Shown here one piece after another: positions 1-9,588 of a DNA stretch of 64,000 nt. Each line of letters opens with the position of its first letter. Position 1 is the first letter of the stretch. Below the pieces are notes generated by a model, which was not told where the DNA came from, ran no database searches, and saw only the letters and a program-made list of their open reading frames with translations. The stretch is from Mycolicibacterium komossense (lineage in GTDB: Bacteria > Actinomycetota > Actinomycetes > Mycobacteriales > Mycobacteriaceae), in the NCBI RefSeq assembly GCF_025822605.1, contig NZ_JACKTY010000040.1:187-64186 (forward strand), given 5' to 3'. Position numbers and translations under genes: made by a program.

Positions 1-311
1 AGACGCCAAGCGGCGGCTCAGGGATGCCGAGGAGTTGGGTGAGCGTAGGTCGTTGACTGGTGAGCTGTTGGCGCCGCGGATGCCGCACGTCGCGGCCGGC
101 CAAGCTGCCGGGGTTATCGGTGGCGAGCATAGTGCGATCATTCGGGGATTCTTCACGGATCTGCCGGTGTGGGTGGATACGCCGATCCGGGAGAAAGCCG
201 AAGCCGAGTTGGCTGAGGTGGCCGCCGAGTTCGGGCCTGAGGAGTTGCGTAAAGCAGCAGCGTTGATTGCTGCGCTGGTCAATCCCGATGGGGAGTTCTC
301 CGATGCGGACC

Positions 312-496
312 GGGCCCGTAAACGCGGGGTCACCATCGGCCGGCAGGGCCCGGATGCGATGTCCACCATCTCCGGGCAGATCACCCCGGGAGTTGCGGGC
401 CACGGCCCGTAAACGCGGGGTCACCATCGGCCGGCAGGGCCCGGATGCGATGTCCACCATCTCCGGGCAGATCACCCCGGGAGTTGCGGGCCACGG
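312..496 (+). repeat. 91-bp exact tandem duplication inside the DUF222 gene
   Basis: Bases 312-405 recur exactly at 403-496, with period 91. The unit would encode 30 codons of the DUF222 domain (90 bp) plus one extra G, so it shifts the reading frame. The extra G is present in both copies, so it either preceded the duplication or was copied with it. Confidence 0.95.
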
Positions 497-779
497 TGGA
501 GGCGGTGTCCTCGAAATGGGCCGCGCCGGGCATGTGCAACCCGGACGACGAGTCGCCCTGTGTCAAAGGCCGACCCAGCCAGGAACAGGTTCAGACTGAT
601 CGCCGCACCCCGGCGCAGCGCCAGCATGATGCACTGACGGCGATGGGCCGCGTACTGGACCTGGGTCGCAGCAAGCGGATCGCCTCGGCCGATCAACGGA
701 TCGTCCTGCACGCCAAAGACCGCGGCTGCACATTCCCCGGCTGCACCGTCCCCGGGTTTCTCACCGAAGTCCACCACGC

Positions 780-936
780 CGAATGCGACTGGGCCGATGA
801 CGGCCACACCAACATCAACGACCTCACCCTGGCCTGCGGCCCCCACAACCGCCTCGTCGAATGCGACTGGGCCGATGACGGCCACACCAACATCAACGAC
901 CTCACCCTGGCCTGCGGCCCCCACAACCGCCTCGTC
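780..936 (+). repeat. 78-bp exact tandem duplication of the HNH core
   Basis: Bases 780-858 recur at 858-936, with period 78 (26 codons), so the frame is kept. The repeated peptide runs from ECDWADDG to HNRLV and contains the Asn and the last His of the HNH motif, but not the first His pair. Confidence 0.95.
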
Positions 937-1089
937 ACACCCGGCGGCTGGCGCACCCGCAAACGCAAAGACGGCCGCACCGAATGGATCCCACCACCAC
1001 ACCTCGACACCGGCCACGGCCGCATCAACAAACACCACCACCCCGAGGAACTCCTCCACCCCGAGACAGACGACGACGCGCCGAACTGA

Positions 1090-2847
1090 TCACAGTGTCT
1101 CGGCCAGTCGCAGCCGCAGACCGGTGGCCCGAACCACCCGGCGGTCAAGGGCGGCGCGGACCTCGGCCTCGGTGCCGACCACCCGGATCTTCGTCTTGGC
1201 CCGGGTGACGGCGGTATAGAACAATTCTCGTGACAGCAACCGCGAATCCTGCGGCGGCAGAAGCACAGTGACCTCGGTGGCCTGACTGCCCTGGCTCTTG
1301 TGGATCGTCATCGCATGCATGGTCTCGACGTCCGCGAGACGGCTGGTCGCGAAATCCAACGGTCCGGCCGCCGCGGAGATCGCCACCCGCAACGCACCGT
1401 CGGACAGCACCGTCACACCGGTGTCGCCGTTATACAGCCGCAGGCCATAGTCGTTGGCAGTGACCAGGATCGGCCTGCCGACATACCATTGCGTCCACAA
1501 CCCTTCGCCGGTCTCCTCGGTCAGCCAGCGTTCCACCTGACGGTTCCAATGCCGGACACCCCACGGGCCTTCACGGTGCGCACACAGCAGGCGGTGCTCG
1601 TCGAGCGCAGCCAGTGCACCGGCGGTGTCCCCGGCGGTGGCCGCCGACCGGACGGCCAGGGCGTGCGGGACGAGGACCTGCCGTAACCGCTCGGCCGGGT
1701 TGTCGTCCTCGACGTACTCGATGTGCTCACCGCCGGCGCGCAACAGATCGAGCACCATGTCACCCTCGCCGCGCCGGATAGCCTCGGCGAGCCGACCGAT
1801 CGACTCGCCGAACCGGTGCGAAGTGGTCAACGCCGCGACGCGAATATCGTTGCGCGTGCCGAGACCCTCGACCAGGTCGGCCAGTACTGCGCCCGCCTCC
1901 ACCGAGGCCAGCTGATCAGGATCACCGACCAGGATCAGCCGCGTCGCCGGGCGTACGGCTTCCAGCAGCCGGGCCATCATCGTCAGCGGCACCATCGAGG
2001 TCTCGTCCACGACGATGACGTCGTAGGGCAACCGGTTAGCGCGGTGGTGCCTGAATCGCGCCGACGTATCGGGTCGGGACCCGAGCAACCGGTGCAACGT
2101 CACGGCCTGCAGACCCGACAGCCGAGCCTGGTCGGCCGCCCCGAGGTTGTCGATCTCGGACTGTACGGCCTGCTGTAGCCGGGCCGACGCCTTCCCAGTC
2201 GGCGCAGCCAGGGCAATCCGGGGCCGGGTGCGCCCGGCCAGCGCGGCCTGTTCGGCAAGCAGAGCCAACAGACCCGCAACCGTGGTGGTCTTTCCGGTGC
2301 CGGGGCCGCCGGTCAGCACAGTCGTCCACTGCGACAACGCAATCTGTGCCGCCGCGCGTTGCTCGGTGAACCTCGGCGCGGGGAACACCCGGTCCAGGCC
2401 GGCGGCCAGGGCATCCGGGTCCACCGGCACGTCGACGCCGCCCACTGCCAACAGGTCTGCGCAGACCTGCTCCTCCTCCCGGTAGTACCGGTCGAGATAG
2501 AGCAGCCGATCGGCGTACAGCCGCAACGCTGGCGGGGTCCCCAGTAGGGGGCTGGCCCGAACCACTGCCAACCATTGCGCGGGGTCCGGCCACGGCAGCT
2601 CGAGACCGATCTCCTGCGCGACGGTCATCAGGTCGACGCAAACCGACCCGGCGCGCAGTGCACGCACCGCCAGCGCAGTGGCCAGCAGCACCCGCTCGTC
2701 CGCCTCAGCGGTCAGCGCCGCCAGGCGGGTCGCGACATGCACATCGGCCGCTTCCAGCACTCCGGCTTCGTTGAAGGTGCGCAGCAGACCCGTCGCTCCG
2801 CGCACCCGCCGCCAGTCCTGCGGATCCGTCACCTCGACACTGGTCAC
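1090..2847 (-). CDS. recD: Exodeoxyribonuclease V subunit alpha (RecD helicase)
   Basis: 585 aa. RecD is the 5'-3' SF1B helicase subunit of the RecBCD helicase-nuclease, which processes double-strand DNA ends in the cytoplasm. Visible are a Walker A motif GGPGTGKTTT near residues 180-189, a Walker B-like VVDETSMV near 280, and the late helicase motif TIHKSQGSQ near 525. The start is taken as GTG at 2847 because it overlaps the recB stop as GTGA. The open frame reaches further upstream to 2958, but only inside recB coding sequence. Last gene of recC-recB-recD, the same order as in M. tuberculosis. In mycobacteria RecBCD mainly serves single-strand annealing rather than RecA recombination (family knowledge). 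Confidence 0.95.
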   Translation of the reverse strand: MTSVEVTDPQDWRRVRGATGLLRTFNEAGVLEAADVHVATRLAALTAEADERVLLATALAVRALRAGSVCVDLMTVAQEIGLELPWPDPAQWLAVVRASPLLGTPPALRLYADRLLYLDRYYREEEQVCADLLAVGGVDVPVDPDALAAGLDRVFPAPRFTEQRAAAQIALSQWTTVLTGGPGTGKTTTVAGLLALLAEQAALAGRTRPRIALAAPTGKASARLQQAVQSEIDNLGAADQARLSGLQAVTLHRLLGSRPDTSARFRHHRANRLPYDVIVVDETSMVPLTMMARLLEAVRPATRLILVGDPDQLASVEAGAVLADLVEGLGTRNDIRVAALTTSHRFGESIGRLAEAIRRGEGDMVLDLLRAGGEHIEYVEDDNPAERLRQVLVPHALAVRSAATAGDTAGALAALDEHRLLCAHREGPWGVRHWNRQVERWLTEETGEGLWTQWYVGRPILVTANDYGLRLYNGDTGVTVLSDGALRVAISAAAGPLDFATSRLADVETMHAMTIHKSQGSQATEVTVLLPPQDSRLLSRELFYTAVTRAKTKIRVVGTEAEVRAALDRRVVRATGLRLRLAETL

Positions 2848-5800
2848 CGGACCCCTTCGTCGAGCAGATCGGACAGCGCGGTGACCAGGGCCGCCGGCGG
2901 CTGCCAGCTGAACACTCCGGCCGGGTGCCCGTCGGTCAACGGCGTCGCCGGCCCGCACATGCCCCGCAAAAACAGGTACTGCACGCCGCCGAGGTGGACC
3001 GCCGGCCGGTAACCGGGTTGGCGCCAGCGCAGGAATCTATGCAGCACAACGCAATACAACAACGCCTGCAACGGATAGTCGGAGTGCAGCATCGCCTGGG
3101 CCAGCTGCGGCGGACCGTAGTCGGCGGCACTGAGCGGGCGACCCGGCTCGCCGAGTCGGTTCGTCTTGTAGTCGACGACGACATAGCGATGGGCAGTCCC
3201 GTCCGGGATGCGCAGCACCACGTCGATCGAGCCGGTCAGATAGCCACGCAGAGACTGACTCCCGAGGACCGGGCCGACCAGCCGGTCGGCATACCCAGCC
3301 AGGGGGTCATCAGCAGGCAGGTGCCTCCGCAGCAGCTCACCGACATCGGCCAGGGTGGTCTCTGTCGCCGACTGATCCGCCAGATCGCCACCAGCCAATG
3401 GGATTTCGAAATCCAGTTCGCGCAGTCGATCACGCTGGGCGATATCGCGCAACGTCAGACCGGGTGCCAACGGTCCCAGCGGGGTGTCGTGCACGGCCAG
3501 CAGCGCCGCCGCGAGCTCATCGGGATCGGCCGCCACCGACCACCAACCGGCGTGCCGGCGGATCTGCTCGGCCAGCTCGGCGGTCAGATCCGCCGCCGCG
3601 GGATCGGCCGTCTCGAGCACTGCGTGGACCAACGACCCGAAATCGGTGCCGCCGGGAAGGTTGCTCATCGGTGACTCCACCTGTGCGCCCGGCGAATCGG
3701 GCGCGGCGGGGACCGGAACATCCTCTACTTCGTCGTCCTTACCCGCGGTTTCCGGTTCGCTGGTTACGCCGGGCGATGCCGCCTCGATAACGGCGGAACC
3801 GGTCGACCCGGCAGCCCGGATCAGCCCCGAGTACGACGTGCGGCGCCACCGCGTGTCGATACCGCGATGGAAGTGGCGCACCGCCAGCCCGGTCGGCGGG
3901 GACACCGCGGGTACCTCGGGCACTTCGCCGGTGACGGCCCGCTCGATCACCGGTCCACCCTCGGCGGACCAGGCTTCGAAACAGGCAAGAGCATCGGCAT
4001 CGGTTATCCCCCTGCGACATTCGTCGAGGACATCGGCATCACCTCTGGCCCGGCCCCGTAACAATCGCGACAGTCCACCGTTGATCTCATCCTTGGTCGG
4101 CGCCCACCACGCGACAACCTGCGACTGGGCCCGGGTCAACGCGACATAGGCCAGCCGGAGTCGTTCCCTGGCATCTTCGGTACGCCCAGCCCTGGCGGCG
4201 TCGTCGAAGTCGACCGCCGTCTGGCCGCCGATGTGCAGGCAGCGCCGGCCCCGGGCGTCGTGGTAGGAGATCACTTCGCTGCCACCGACGTACCGGTTGA
4301 AATTGAAGGGCAGGTAGACAATCGGATATTGCAGTCCCTTGCTCGCCCATACCGTCATCACTTGCACACCGGCCGCGTCACTGTCCAGGCGCCGGTTGCG
4401 CTCCGCTCGCCGCTGCTCGATGCAACGCTCGCGCAGCCAGTCCCGCAACGCGGGCACCCCGAGGCGCTCCCGGTGCGCAACCTCCTGCAGGAGCTGACCG
4501 ATGTGCGCGAGATCGGTCATCAATCGCTGACCGCCGCGGTCGGCGAGTATCCGCCGACTCATCCCGGCGACGTTGGCAACTTCGAAGACGGCGGCAACCC
4601 CTCGCTCCCGCGCGTAATCCGCCCACTGCCGCAGTGTGTCGGCCACAGCGTCGGTCAGCGAGTCACCTTGTCGAACAACCTCTTCGACAGTGTATCCGAA
4701 GAATGCCGTGGTGGCTACGGCCCGCACCAGAGTGCTGCGATGGGTTTGGTCGAAACCGTCGAGCAGACAGAGCCATTCGGCGGCCGCCGCCGAGGAGAAG
4801 ATATTCGAGTCACCGGTGTACACCGCGGGCACACCCACCGCGACCAGTGCGTCGTAACATCGGCGCGCATCGGCATGACTCTCGACGATGACGGCGATAT
4901 CTCCGGCACCGAGGGCTCTGTCGCCGAACGTGACGTCCGCCGCCAGCGTGCCGGCGATATCGGCAGCCAGGTCGCGGGCTATGTGGGCGCGGACCTCGTC
5001 GATCGGAATACTCTGGGTACGTTGGTAACCCATCATCGCCCGGTCGACCACCCGCAGCCGAAACGGCACGTTGCGAGGTGCGCCGGCCAGCCGGTGACCC
5101 TGGTGGGCGGCGTCCACGTCGTGCACGACGATGGCTGGATCACCCAGCGCAGCTCCCCCCAGCACGCTGTGCAGGCTGTGCACCAGGGCACTGTCGCTGC
5201 GCCAGTTCGTCCCCAGGGTGAAGCGGGTGCCAGCGGTACGCGCGGCATCGAGGTAGGCGTCGATGTCGCCGCCACGAAACGCATAGATGGCCTGCTTGGG
5301 GTCGCCGATCAGGATGAGGGTCGAGTGCCCGCGAAACGCCCGGTCAACCACCTGCCACTGGACCGGGTCGGTGTCCTGGAATTCGTCGATCATCACGATG
5401 CTCCAGCGGCTGCGCATCCGGACGCGCGCCGGCGAATCCTCCGGTTCCAGGGCCTCGGCGAGCCGAGACAGCAGGTCGTCGAAGTGCAGGATGCCGAGAC
5501 GTCTTTTTCGGATATCCATCTCCGCCAGCACATCCCGCGCGAACCCGATCCGCTCCGCAGCCATCGTGCCGGTCGGCGGGTCGATGGGCCGCAACTCAGT
5601 CCCGGCCTTGTCGACCACCGCGTTGGCCAGCGCCAGCGCTGCGGCCCGATCGAACACCGGCACCTCCGGCCGGCCGCCGAACCGGCGCAGATAGACGTCG
5701 TCGACGATTTCACGCACCAGATCGCCGAGATCCTCCACCAGGGTCACCCCGGCATCGCTATCTCCGGCCACACCAAGCGATTTCAGCACCAGCTGGCAGA

Positions 5801-6173
5801 ACTCGTGGGTGGTGGTGATCGTGGCGGCGTCGAACTCGGCGAGCGCATCACGCAACCGGGTGTGCCGGGCCGCCCGGTCGGCGTCGGTGCCGGAGAGCAG
5901 ATAGTCGATCAGCTCATTGCCCTCGGGCGGACTGCCAACCCCAAAAGCGGCGACCGCCTCGACGATCTGATGGCGCACCCGCTCGCGCAATTCGGCCGTG
6001 GCGGCGCGGCTGAAGGTGATGAGCAGCATGTCGTCGAGCGTCGCCGCGCCGTCGGCGAGATAGCGGGTGACCAGCCCCGCCAGCACGAACGTCTTACCGG
6101 TACCGGCGCTGGCCTCCAGCACCGTTGTCGACCCCGGTGCAGGCAGCGGCCCGAGCAGATTGAATCGGTCCAT
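2844..6173 (-). CDS. recB: Exodeoxyribonuclease V subunit beta (RecB helicase-nuclease)
   Basis: 1109 aa. RecB carries the 3'-5' UvrD-type motor and the only nuclease domain of RecBCD. Seen: Walker A ASAGTGKT at residues 21-28, the helicase motif II region DEFQDTDP, QVMTVWASKGLQYP near the middle, and C-terminal nuclease motifs GTDFGSLVHAVLE and VVDYKTNRLG (the Asp and Lys of the RecB nuclease core). The start ATG at 6173 overlaps the recC stop as TGATG. An in-frame ATG 13 codons upstream lies inside recC and is less likely. Its stop overlaps the GTG of recD, so all three subunits should be translated in a coupled way. Confidence 0.95.
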   Translation of the reverse strand: MDRFNLLGPLPAPGSTTVLEASAGTGKTFVLAGLVTRYLADGAATLDDMLLITFSRAATAELRERVRHQIVEAVAAFGVGSPPEGNELIDYLLSGTDADRAARHTRLRDALAEFDAATITTTHEFCQLVLKSLGVAGDSDAGVTLVEDLGDLVREIVDDVYLRRFGGRPEVPVFDRAAALALANAVVDKAGTELRPIDPPTGTMAAERIGFARDVLAEMDIRKRRLGILHFDDLLSRLAEALEPEDSPARVRMRSRWSIVMIDEFQDTDPVQWQVVDRAFRGHSTLILIGDPKQAIYAFRGGDIDAYLDAARTAGTRFTLGTNWRSDSALVHSLHSVLGGAALGDPAIVVHDVDAAHQGHRLAGAPRNVPFRLRVVDRAMMGYQRTQSIPIDEVRAHIARDLAADIAGTLAADVTFGDRALGAGDIAVIVESHADARRCYDALVAVGVPAVYTGDSNIFSSAAAAEWLCLLDGFDQTHRSTLVRAVATTAFFGYTVEEVVRQGDSLTDAVADTLRQWADYARERGVAAVFEVANVAGMSRRILADRGGQRLMTDLAHIGQLLQEVAHRERLGVPALRDWLRERCIEQRRAERNRRLDSDAAGVQVMTVWASKGLQYPIVYLPFNFNRYVGGSEVISYHDARGRRCLHIGGQTAVDFDDAARAGRTEDARERLRLAYVALTRAQSQVVAWWAPTKDEINGGLSRLLRGRARGDADVLDECRRGITDADALACFEAWSAEGGPVIERAVTGEVPEVPAVSPPTGLAVRHFHRGIDTRWRRTSYSGLIRAAGSTGSAVIEAASPGVTSEPETAGKDDEVEDVPVPAAPDSPGAQVESPMSNLPGGTDFGSLVHAVLETADPAAADLTAELAEQIRRHAGWWSVAADPDELAAALLAVHDTPLGPLAPGLTLRDIAQRDRLRELDFEIPLAGGDLADQSATETTLADVGELLRRHLPADDPLAGYADRLVGPVLGSQSLRGYLTGSIDVVLRIPDGTAHRYVVVDYKTNRLGEPGRPLSAADYGPPQLAQAMLHSDYPLQALLYCVVLHRFLRWRQPGYRPAVHLGGVQYLFLRGMCGPATPLTDGHPAGVFSWQPPAALVTALSDLLDEGVR

Positions 6174-9100
6174 CAGCGTGCCCGCTTCTCGGCACGCAGC
6201 AACGGCAACCACAACCGGGCCGCGAACGCCCCCAGTCTGGTGTCCTCACCCGCCACCTCTTCGCCCGCGCGCGGCGGGATCAGGAGTGCCTCGAACGGCG
6301 CCGGTGGCCCGCCCCACACCCGGACATGCGCCGGTTCGCTGTTATCGCCACCGTATTTGCTTGTCCAGGTGCGACGCGCGGGTACCTCGGGGTCGCGGCC
6401 CCGCAGCCGGGTGCTCGCCCAGGTGTAGGACGTCTTGACCGGCAACGGAATCGGCTCGGCGCATCCCGCGTCATACAGTGCGATCAGATCCCGCAATACG
6501 ACGGCAGCACCCCCGGTGGGCAGGCCCAACGTCCTGGTCAACGCGGGTTCGTCACCGTCGCGGCCGATGCAGACCGCCGACCAGTCGAGACCAGGTTCGG
6601 TGACGGCCAGGGCGAGCAGCCTTACCCACGGGTCGAGTAGGTGCCTGCCGTCGAGCCGGGAAAAGGTCACCGACACCACCCGGTCGCCGTAGACCGGTGT
6701 CACGGTCCCCGTCAGCCGGCGGTCACCGCCAAGGTCGATATCGATGTCGACCGCACGGGGTGCGGAGTCGCGATACGGTGCCTCTGCGTTGGCGAGTTCC
6801 TCGGCGCCATCCCGGATCGCCTTGGCCTGGCGCCAGCCGAGCTGACCGGGCGGCATTGTGCCGCGGCGCCATTCGGCGTCGAGCACCCAGCGCCGGTCCT
6901 TCCCGCGGCGCAGATCACCGAGCATCTGCTCGCCCACCTGCCAGCGCGCCAACCCGTCGAGCTCGATGGGCATCGCATCGTCGATCCCCTCGACATCGCG
7001 CGGCAGCGCCATATCGACCATACGGAAGAAGTGCCGGACCGGGTTCTTGACGAAGGCGATGAGATCGGCGAGCGCGATATCGCCGGCCGGCCGCACCAGC
7101 AGCGGGCCCTGCGGAAAGGCTTGCGGTTCGCGCAGCTCCCCCGCCGCGGCCCTGGCCGCGGTGAGGACCGTCGGATCGAAGGTGAACGGTGCAGGCACCC
7201 CGAGCGCCCCCGGGGTCACATTGCGAATATCGAAGGGCTGCAACGGGTGTTCGACGAGGATTTCCGGCCGCACTGGCGCCTCCGTAGTCTGGTCCAGCGC
7301 GTCGAGCAATTCCGCCAGCGGTACCGCCGGCGGCCTGCGGTGTCCGCTGTATTCGTCGGCGCCGGTGTAGGTGATCACCAGCTTGTCGGTCGCCGACATC
7401 ACCGCGTCCAACAGCAATTGGCGGTCCTCGGAACGGATATCGCGTTCGCCGGTCATCGGCCGCCGGGCCAGCACGTCGTCGCCGTCGACCGCATCGAGGC
7501 GTGGGAACACGCCGTCGTCGAGACCGACCAGACACACCACCCGGTGCGGGATGGACCGCATCGGCACCATCGTGCAGACCGTCAGGGTCCCGGTCCGGAA
7601 GTTGGCCCGGGTCGGGCGCCCGGCCAGCTGGCGATTCAGCAGAGCTCGAATATCGTTGAGCCGCATCGGCATATCCCCGTGTGCACCGGCTCGTTCGATG
7701 GTATCGGCGAACTCACGGTACAGCTGTGCGGTCTGCCAGCCGTCGGGGCCGTCGGCGCGGGTCAGCAGACCGACGCCGTCGCGCAGGGTGTCGATCCAGT
7801 CGCGCAGCGGCCGGGTGCCCGACAGCGCATCGATCACCGCGGTCAGCCGGTCGACGTATTCGGCCACGCGGCCGGCGAGTTCCACCTTGTTGCTGCCCAC
7901 ATCGTCGAGAGGCAGCGTGGCATCAAGCCAGGCCTGGGCATCGTCGGACATCGCAACGCCCGACAACACCCGGTCCAGCCCGAAGCGCCAGGTGTTCTGG
8001 ACATAAGTGTCGAGCTGATAGCGCGCACGGTGGGCATTGTCGATCCCCCAGCGGATGCCCGCGTCACGCACCCAGCCGGTGAGGGCTTCGAGATCGTCGT
8101 CGGTGAAGCCGAACCTGGCCCGGACCGGTGCGGCTTCAGCGAGGTTCAGCACCTGGCTCGCGGTGGCTCTGCCGTCCGCGAGGGCGAGTACCTGAGCCGC
8201 CACCCCGAGCAGCGGGTTGGTCTGCACCAGTGAGCGATCGGCCAGACGCACCCGCAGCCGGTGCGCCGGATGCTGTTCGCCCACCACATCACCGAGCCCG
8301 AACCCGGCGACGATCAACGGCGCGTAGGTCTCGATATCGGGGCACATCACCAGGATGTCGCGGGGTTCCAGTGACGGGTCGTCGGCGAGCAGACCGAGCA
8401 GCACCTCGCGGAGGACGTCGATCTGGCGCACCGGCCCGTGGCCACTGTGCACCTGTACGGACCGGTCATCCGGAACCAGCCGGCGGCCGGCCGGCCGCAC
8501 GGTGTCGGCGCCGATATCGGTTTGCAGCCAGCCCAGCAGGCTGTCGGGCCGGGCGGGTGCACCGCCGACATATTCGTCGAGCACACCCGAGGTCGGCAGG
8601 CTGCGTCGCAGTTCGCGAAGGTCGCGGCCGAGGGTCGCGAGCAGCGGATGTCCGACGTGCTGGCGGTCGCCGTCCTCGGCGCGCGGGATCGGCCCGGCCT
8701 GCCCCGGCAGGCAGCGCCACAACCGGTCGCTGGAATGCGGAAGCCAGACGTGCAGATCGTGGTGGGCGGACAACGCCTCCAGCAGACCGATGTCGGTGCT
8801 CGACAGCCGGGTGTGGCCGAACAGTGACAGCCGGGCCGGCAGGTCCGTCGGTCCGGCCAGCAGCCGGTCGACGGTCTTGGCGTGGCGCTCGGCCGGAGTG
8901 TCCACGGCCAACCGCGTGCTGACCGCCCGCCACAGGTGTGGTTGCCAGCCCAAGTCCGGATCCAGGTCGCCGCCCGCCCCGTCGGTGGCGGCGCCGGCGC
9001 TCCAATCGGCCAGCAGCTGCGGGCGCTGGACAGCGTAGGAAGCGAACAGCCCGGCGATGCGGCGGGCAGTGGCGAACCGCCTCCCCTGCCGCAGCACCGC

Positions 9101-9493
9101 TTCCTCACCGGTGTCGAAATGACCAAGGTGCGCAGCCAATGTCGTACACCACGGCTCGTCCAAGCTGTCGTCGACGACGTCGAGCACCGGCCACACCAGA
9201 GCGTCAGGAGACCACGGATCTTCCGCCCCATCCGTCCCGCGGGACATGGTCAGCTCGGCGATCAACGACCCTGGCGAACGGAACGCCACACCCGCGCACA
9301 CTCCGTCGGCCCCGCCGGTGGCTCCCCGGCCCAGGACATGAGACAGCCGTTGACTCAGCCAGCGTTCGACACCCCGGGCAGGCACCAGGACGAGTTCCTC
9401 GGCGAAAGGGTCGGCCAGCGGGGTCGCGAGCAACGCGGCGAGGCCGTCGGCCAGCAGGTCGGTGCGCTCGGCGCGGTGGACGTGAAATGCCAT
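6173..9493 (-). CDS. recC: Exodeoxyribonuclease V subunit gamma (RecC)
   Basis: 1106 aa. RecC is the scaffold and sequence-scanning subunit of RecBCD, built on an inactivated helicase and nuclease fold. The start MAFHVHRAERTDLL matches the usual short RecC N-terminus. The open frame continues 38 codons upstream without RecC-like sequence, so ATG at 9493 is chosen. First gene of recCBD. It is divergent from the membrane-protein gene at 9589, leaving 95 bp for two promoters. Confidence 0.93.
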   Translation of the reverse strand: MAFHVHRAERTDLLADGLAALLATPLADPFAEELVLVPARGVERWLSQRLSHVLGRGATGGADGVCAGVAFRSPGSLIAELTMSRGTDGAEDPWSPDALVWPVLDVVDDSLDEPWCTTLAAHLGHFDTGEEAVLRQGRRFATARRIAGLFASYAVQRPQLLADWSAGAATDGAGGDLDPDLGWQPHLWRAVSTRLAVDTPAERHAKTVDRLLAGPTDLPARLSLFGHTRLSSTDIGLLEALSAHHDLHVWLPHSSDRLWRCLPGQAGPIPRAEDGDRQHVGHPLLATLGRDLRELRRSLPTSGVLDEYVGGAPARPDSLLGWLQTDIGADTVRPAGRRLVPDDRSVQVHSGHGPVRQIDVLREVLLGLLADDPSLEPRDILVMCPDIETYAPLIVAGFGLGDVVGEQHPAHRLRVRLADRSLVQTNPLLGVAAQVLALADGRATASQVLNLAEAAPVRARFGFTDDDLEALTGWVRDAGIRWGIDNAHRARYQLDTYVQNTWRFGLDRVLSGVAMSDDAQAWLDATLPLDDVGSNKVELAGRVAEYVDRLTAVIDALSGTRPLRDWIDTLRDGVGLLTRADGPDGWQTAQLYREFADTIERAGAHGDMPMRLNDIRALLNRQLAGRPTRANFRTGTLTVCTMVPMRSIPHRVVCLVGLDDGVFPRLDAVDGDDVLARRPMTGERDIRSEDRQLLLDAVMSATDKLVITYTGADEYSGHRRPPAVPLAELLDALDQTTEAPVRPEILVEHPLQPFDIRNVTPGALGVPAPFTFDPTVLTAARAAAGELREPQAFPQGPLLVRPAGDIALADLIAFVKNPVRHFFRMVDMALPRDVEGIDDAMPIELDGLARWQVGEQMLGDLRRGKDRRWVLDAEWRRGTMPPGQLGWRQAKAIRDGAEELANAEAPYRDSAPRAVDIDIDLGGDRRLTGTVTPVYGDRVVSVTFSRLDGRHLLDPWVRLLALAVTEPGLDWSAVCIGRDGDEPALTRTLGLPTGGAAVVLRDLIALYDAGCAEPIPLPVKTSYTWASTRLRGRDPEVPARRTWTSKYGGDNSEPAHVRVWGGPPAPFEALLIPPRAGEEVAGEDTRLGAFAARLWLPLLRAEKRAR

Positions 9494-9588
9494 CGGTGAC
9501 CACCCTAGGGTCAGGGTCCGACGAGACAGACAGCAATGCTTGCGAAAGCTGACGGCCGCCTGACAGGCCCGGCCGATATCGTCTGCCC

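Larger units (their letters stand above)
2..1089 (+). pseudogene. DUF222/HNH endonuclease (13E12 family), frameshifted and internally duplicated; 5' end outside window
   Basis: The first 137 codons, open from the window edge in frame 2, read as a DUF222 domain and hit a stop at 410-412. The frame resumes at about 445 in frame 1 and runs to the stop at 1087-1089 through a C-terminal HNH nuclease region with a CTFPGC pair and a VHH...NINDL...HNRLV core. The break comes from an extra G in CCCCGGGAG (about 388-390, and again about 479-481) combined with a tandem duplication. Without that G the duplicated unit would be exactly 30 codons. A second, in-frame tandem duplication repeats 26 codons of the HNH core, including its Asn and last His. 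These genes are a multicopy, mobile-like family in mycobacteria. This copy is probably inactive, unless the G or the duplications are assembly errors. It ends directly against the recD stop codon on the other strand. Confidence 0.85.

Noticed and set aside
2848..2958. N-terminal extension of RecD by 37 residues
   Set aside because: Lies within the recB coding end; the GTGA overlap start at 2847 gives a normal RecD.
4233..6428. 731-codon open frame on the plus strand across recB
   Set aside because: Antisense shadow of a well-supported recB in GC-rich DNA; the peptide has no recognisable domain.
6641..8233. 530-codon plus-strand open frame across recC
   Set aside because: Antisense of recC, low-complexity Arg/Gly/His composition typical of shadow frames.
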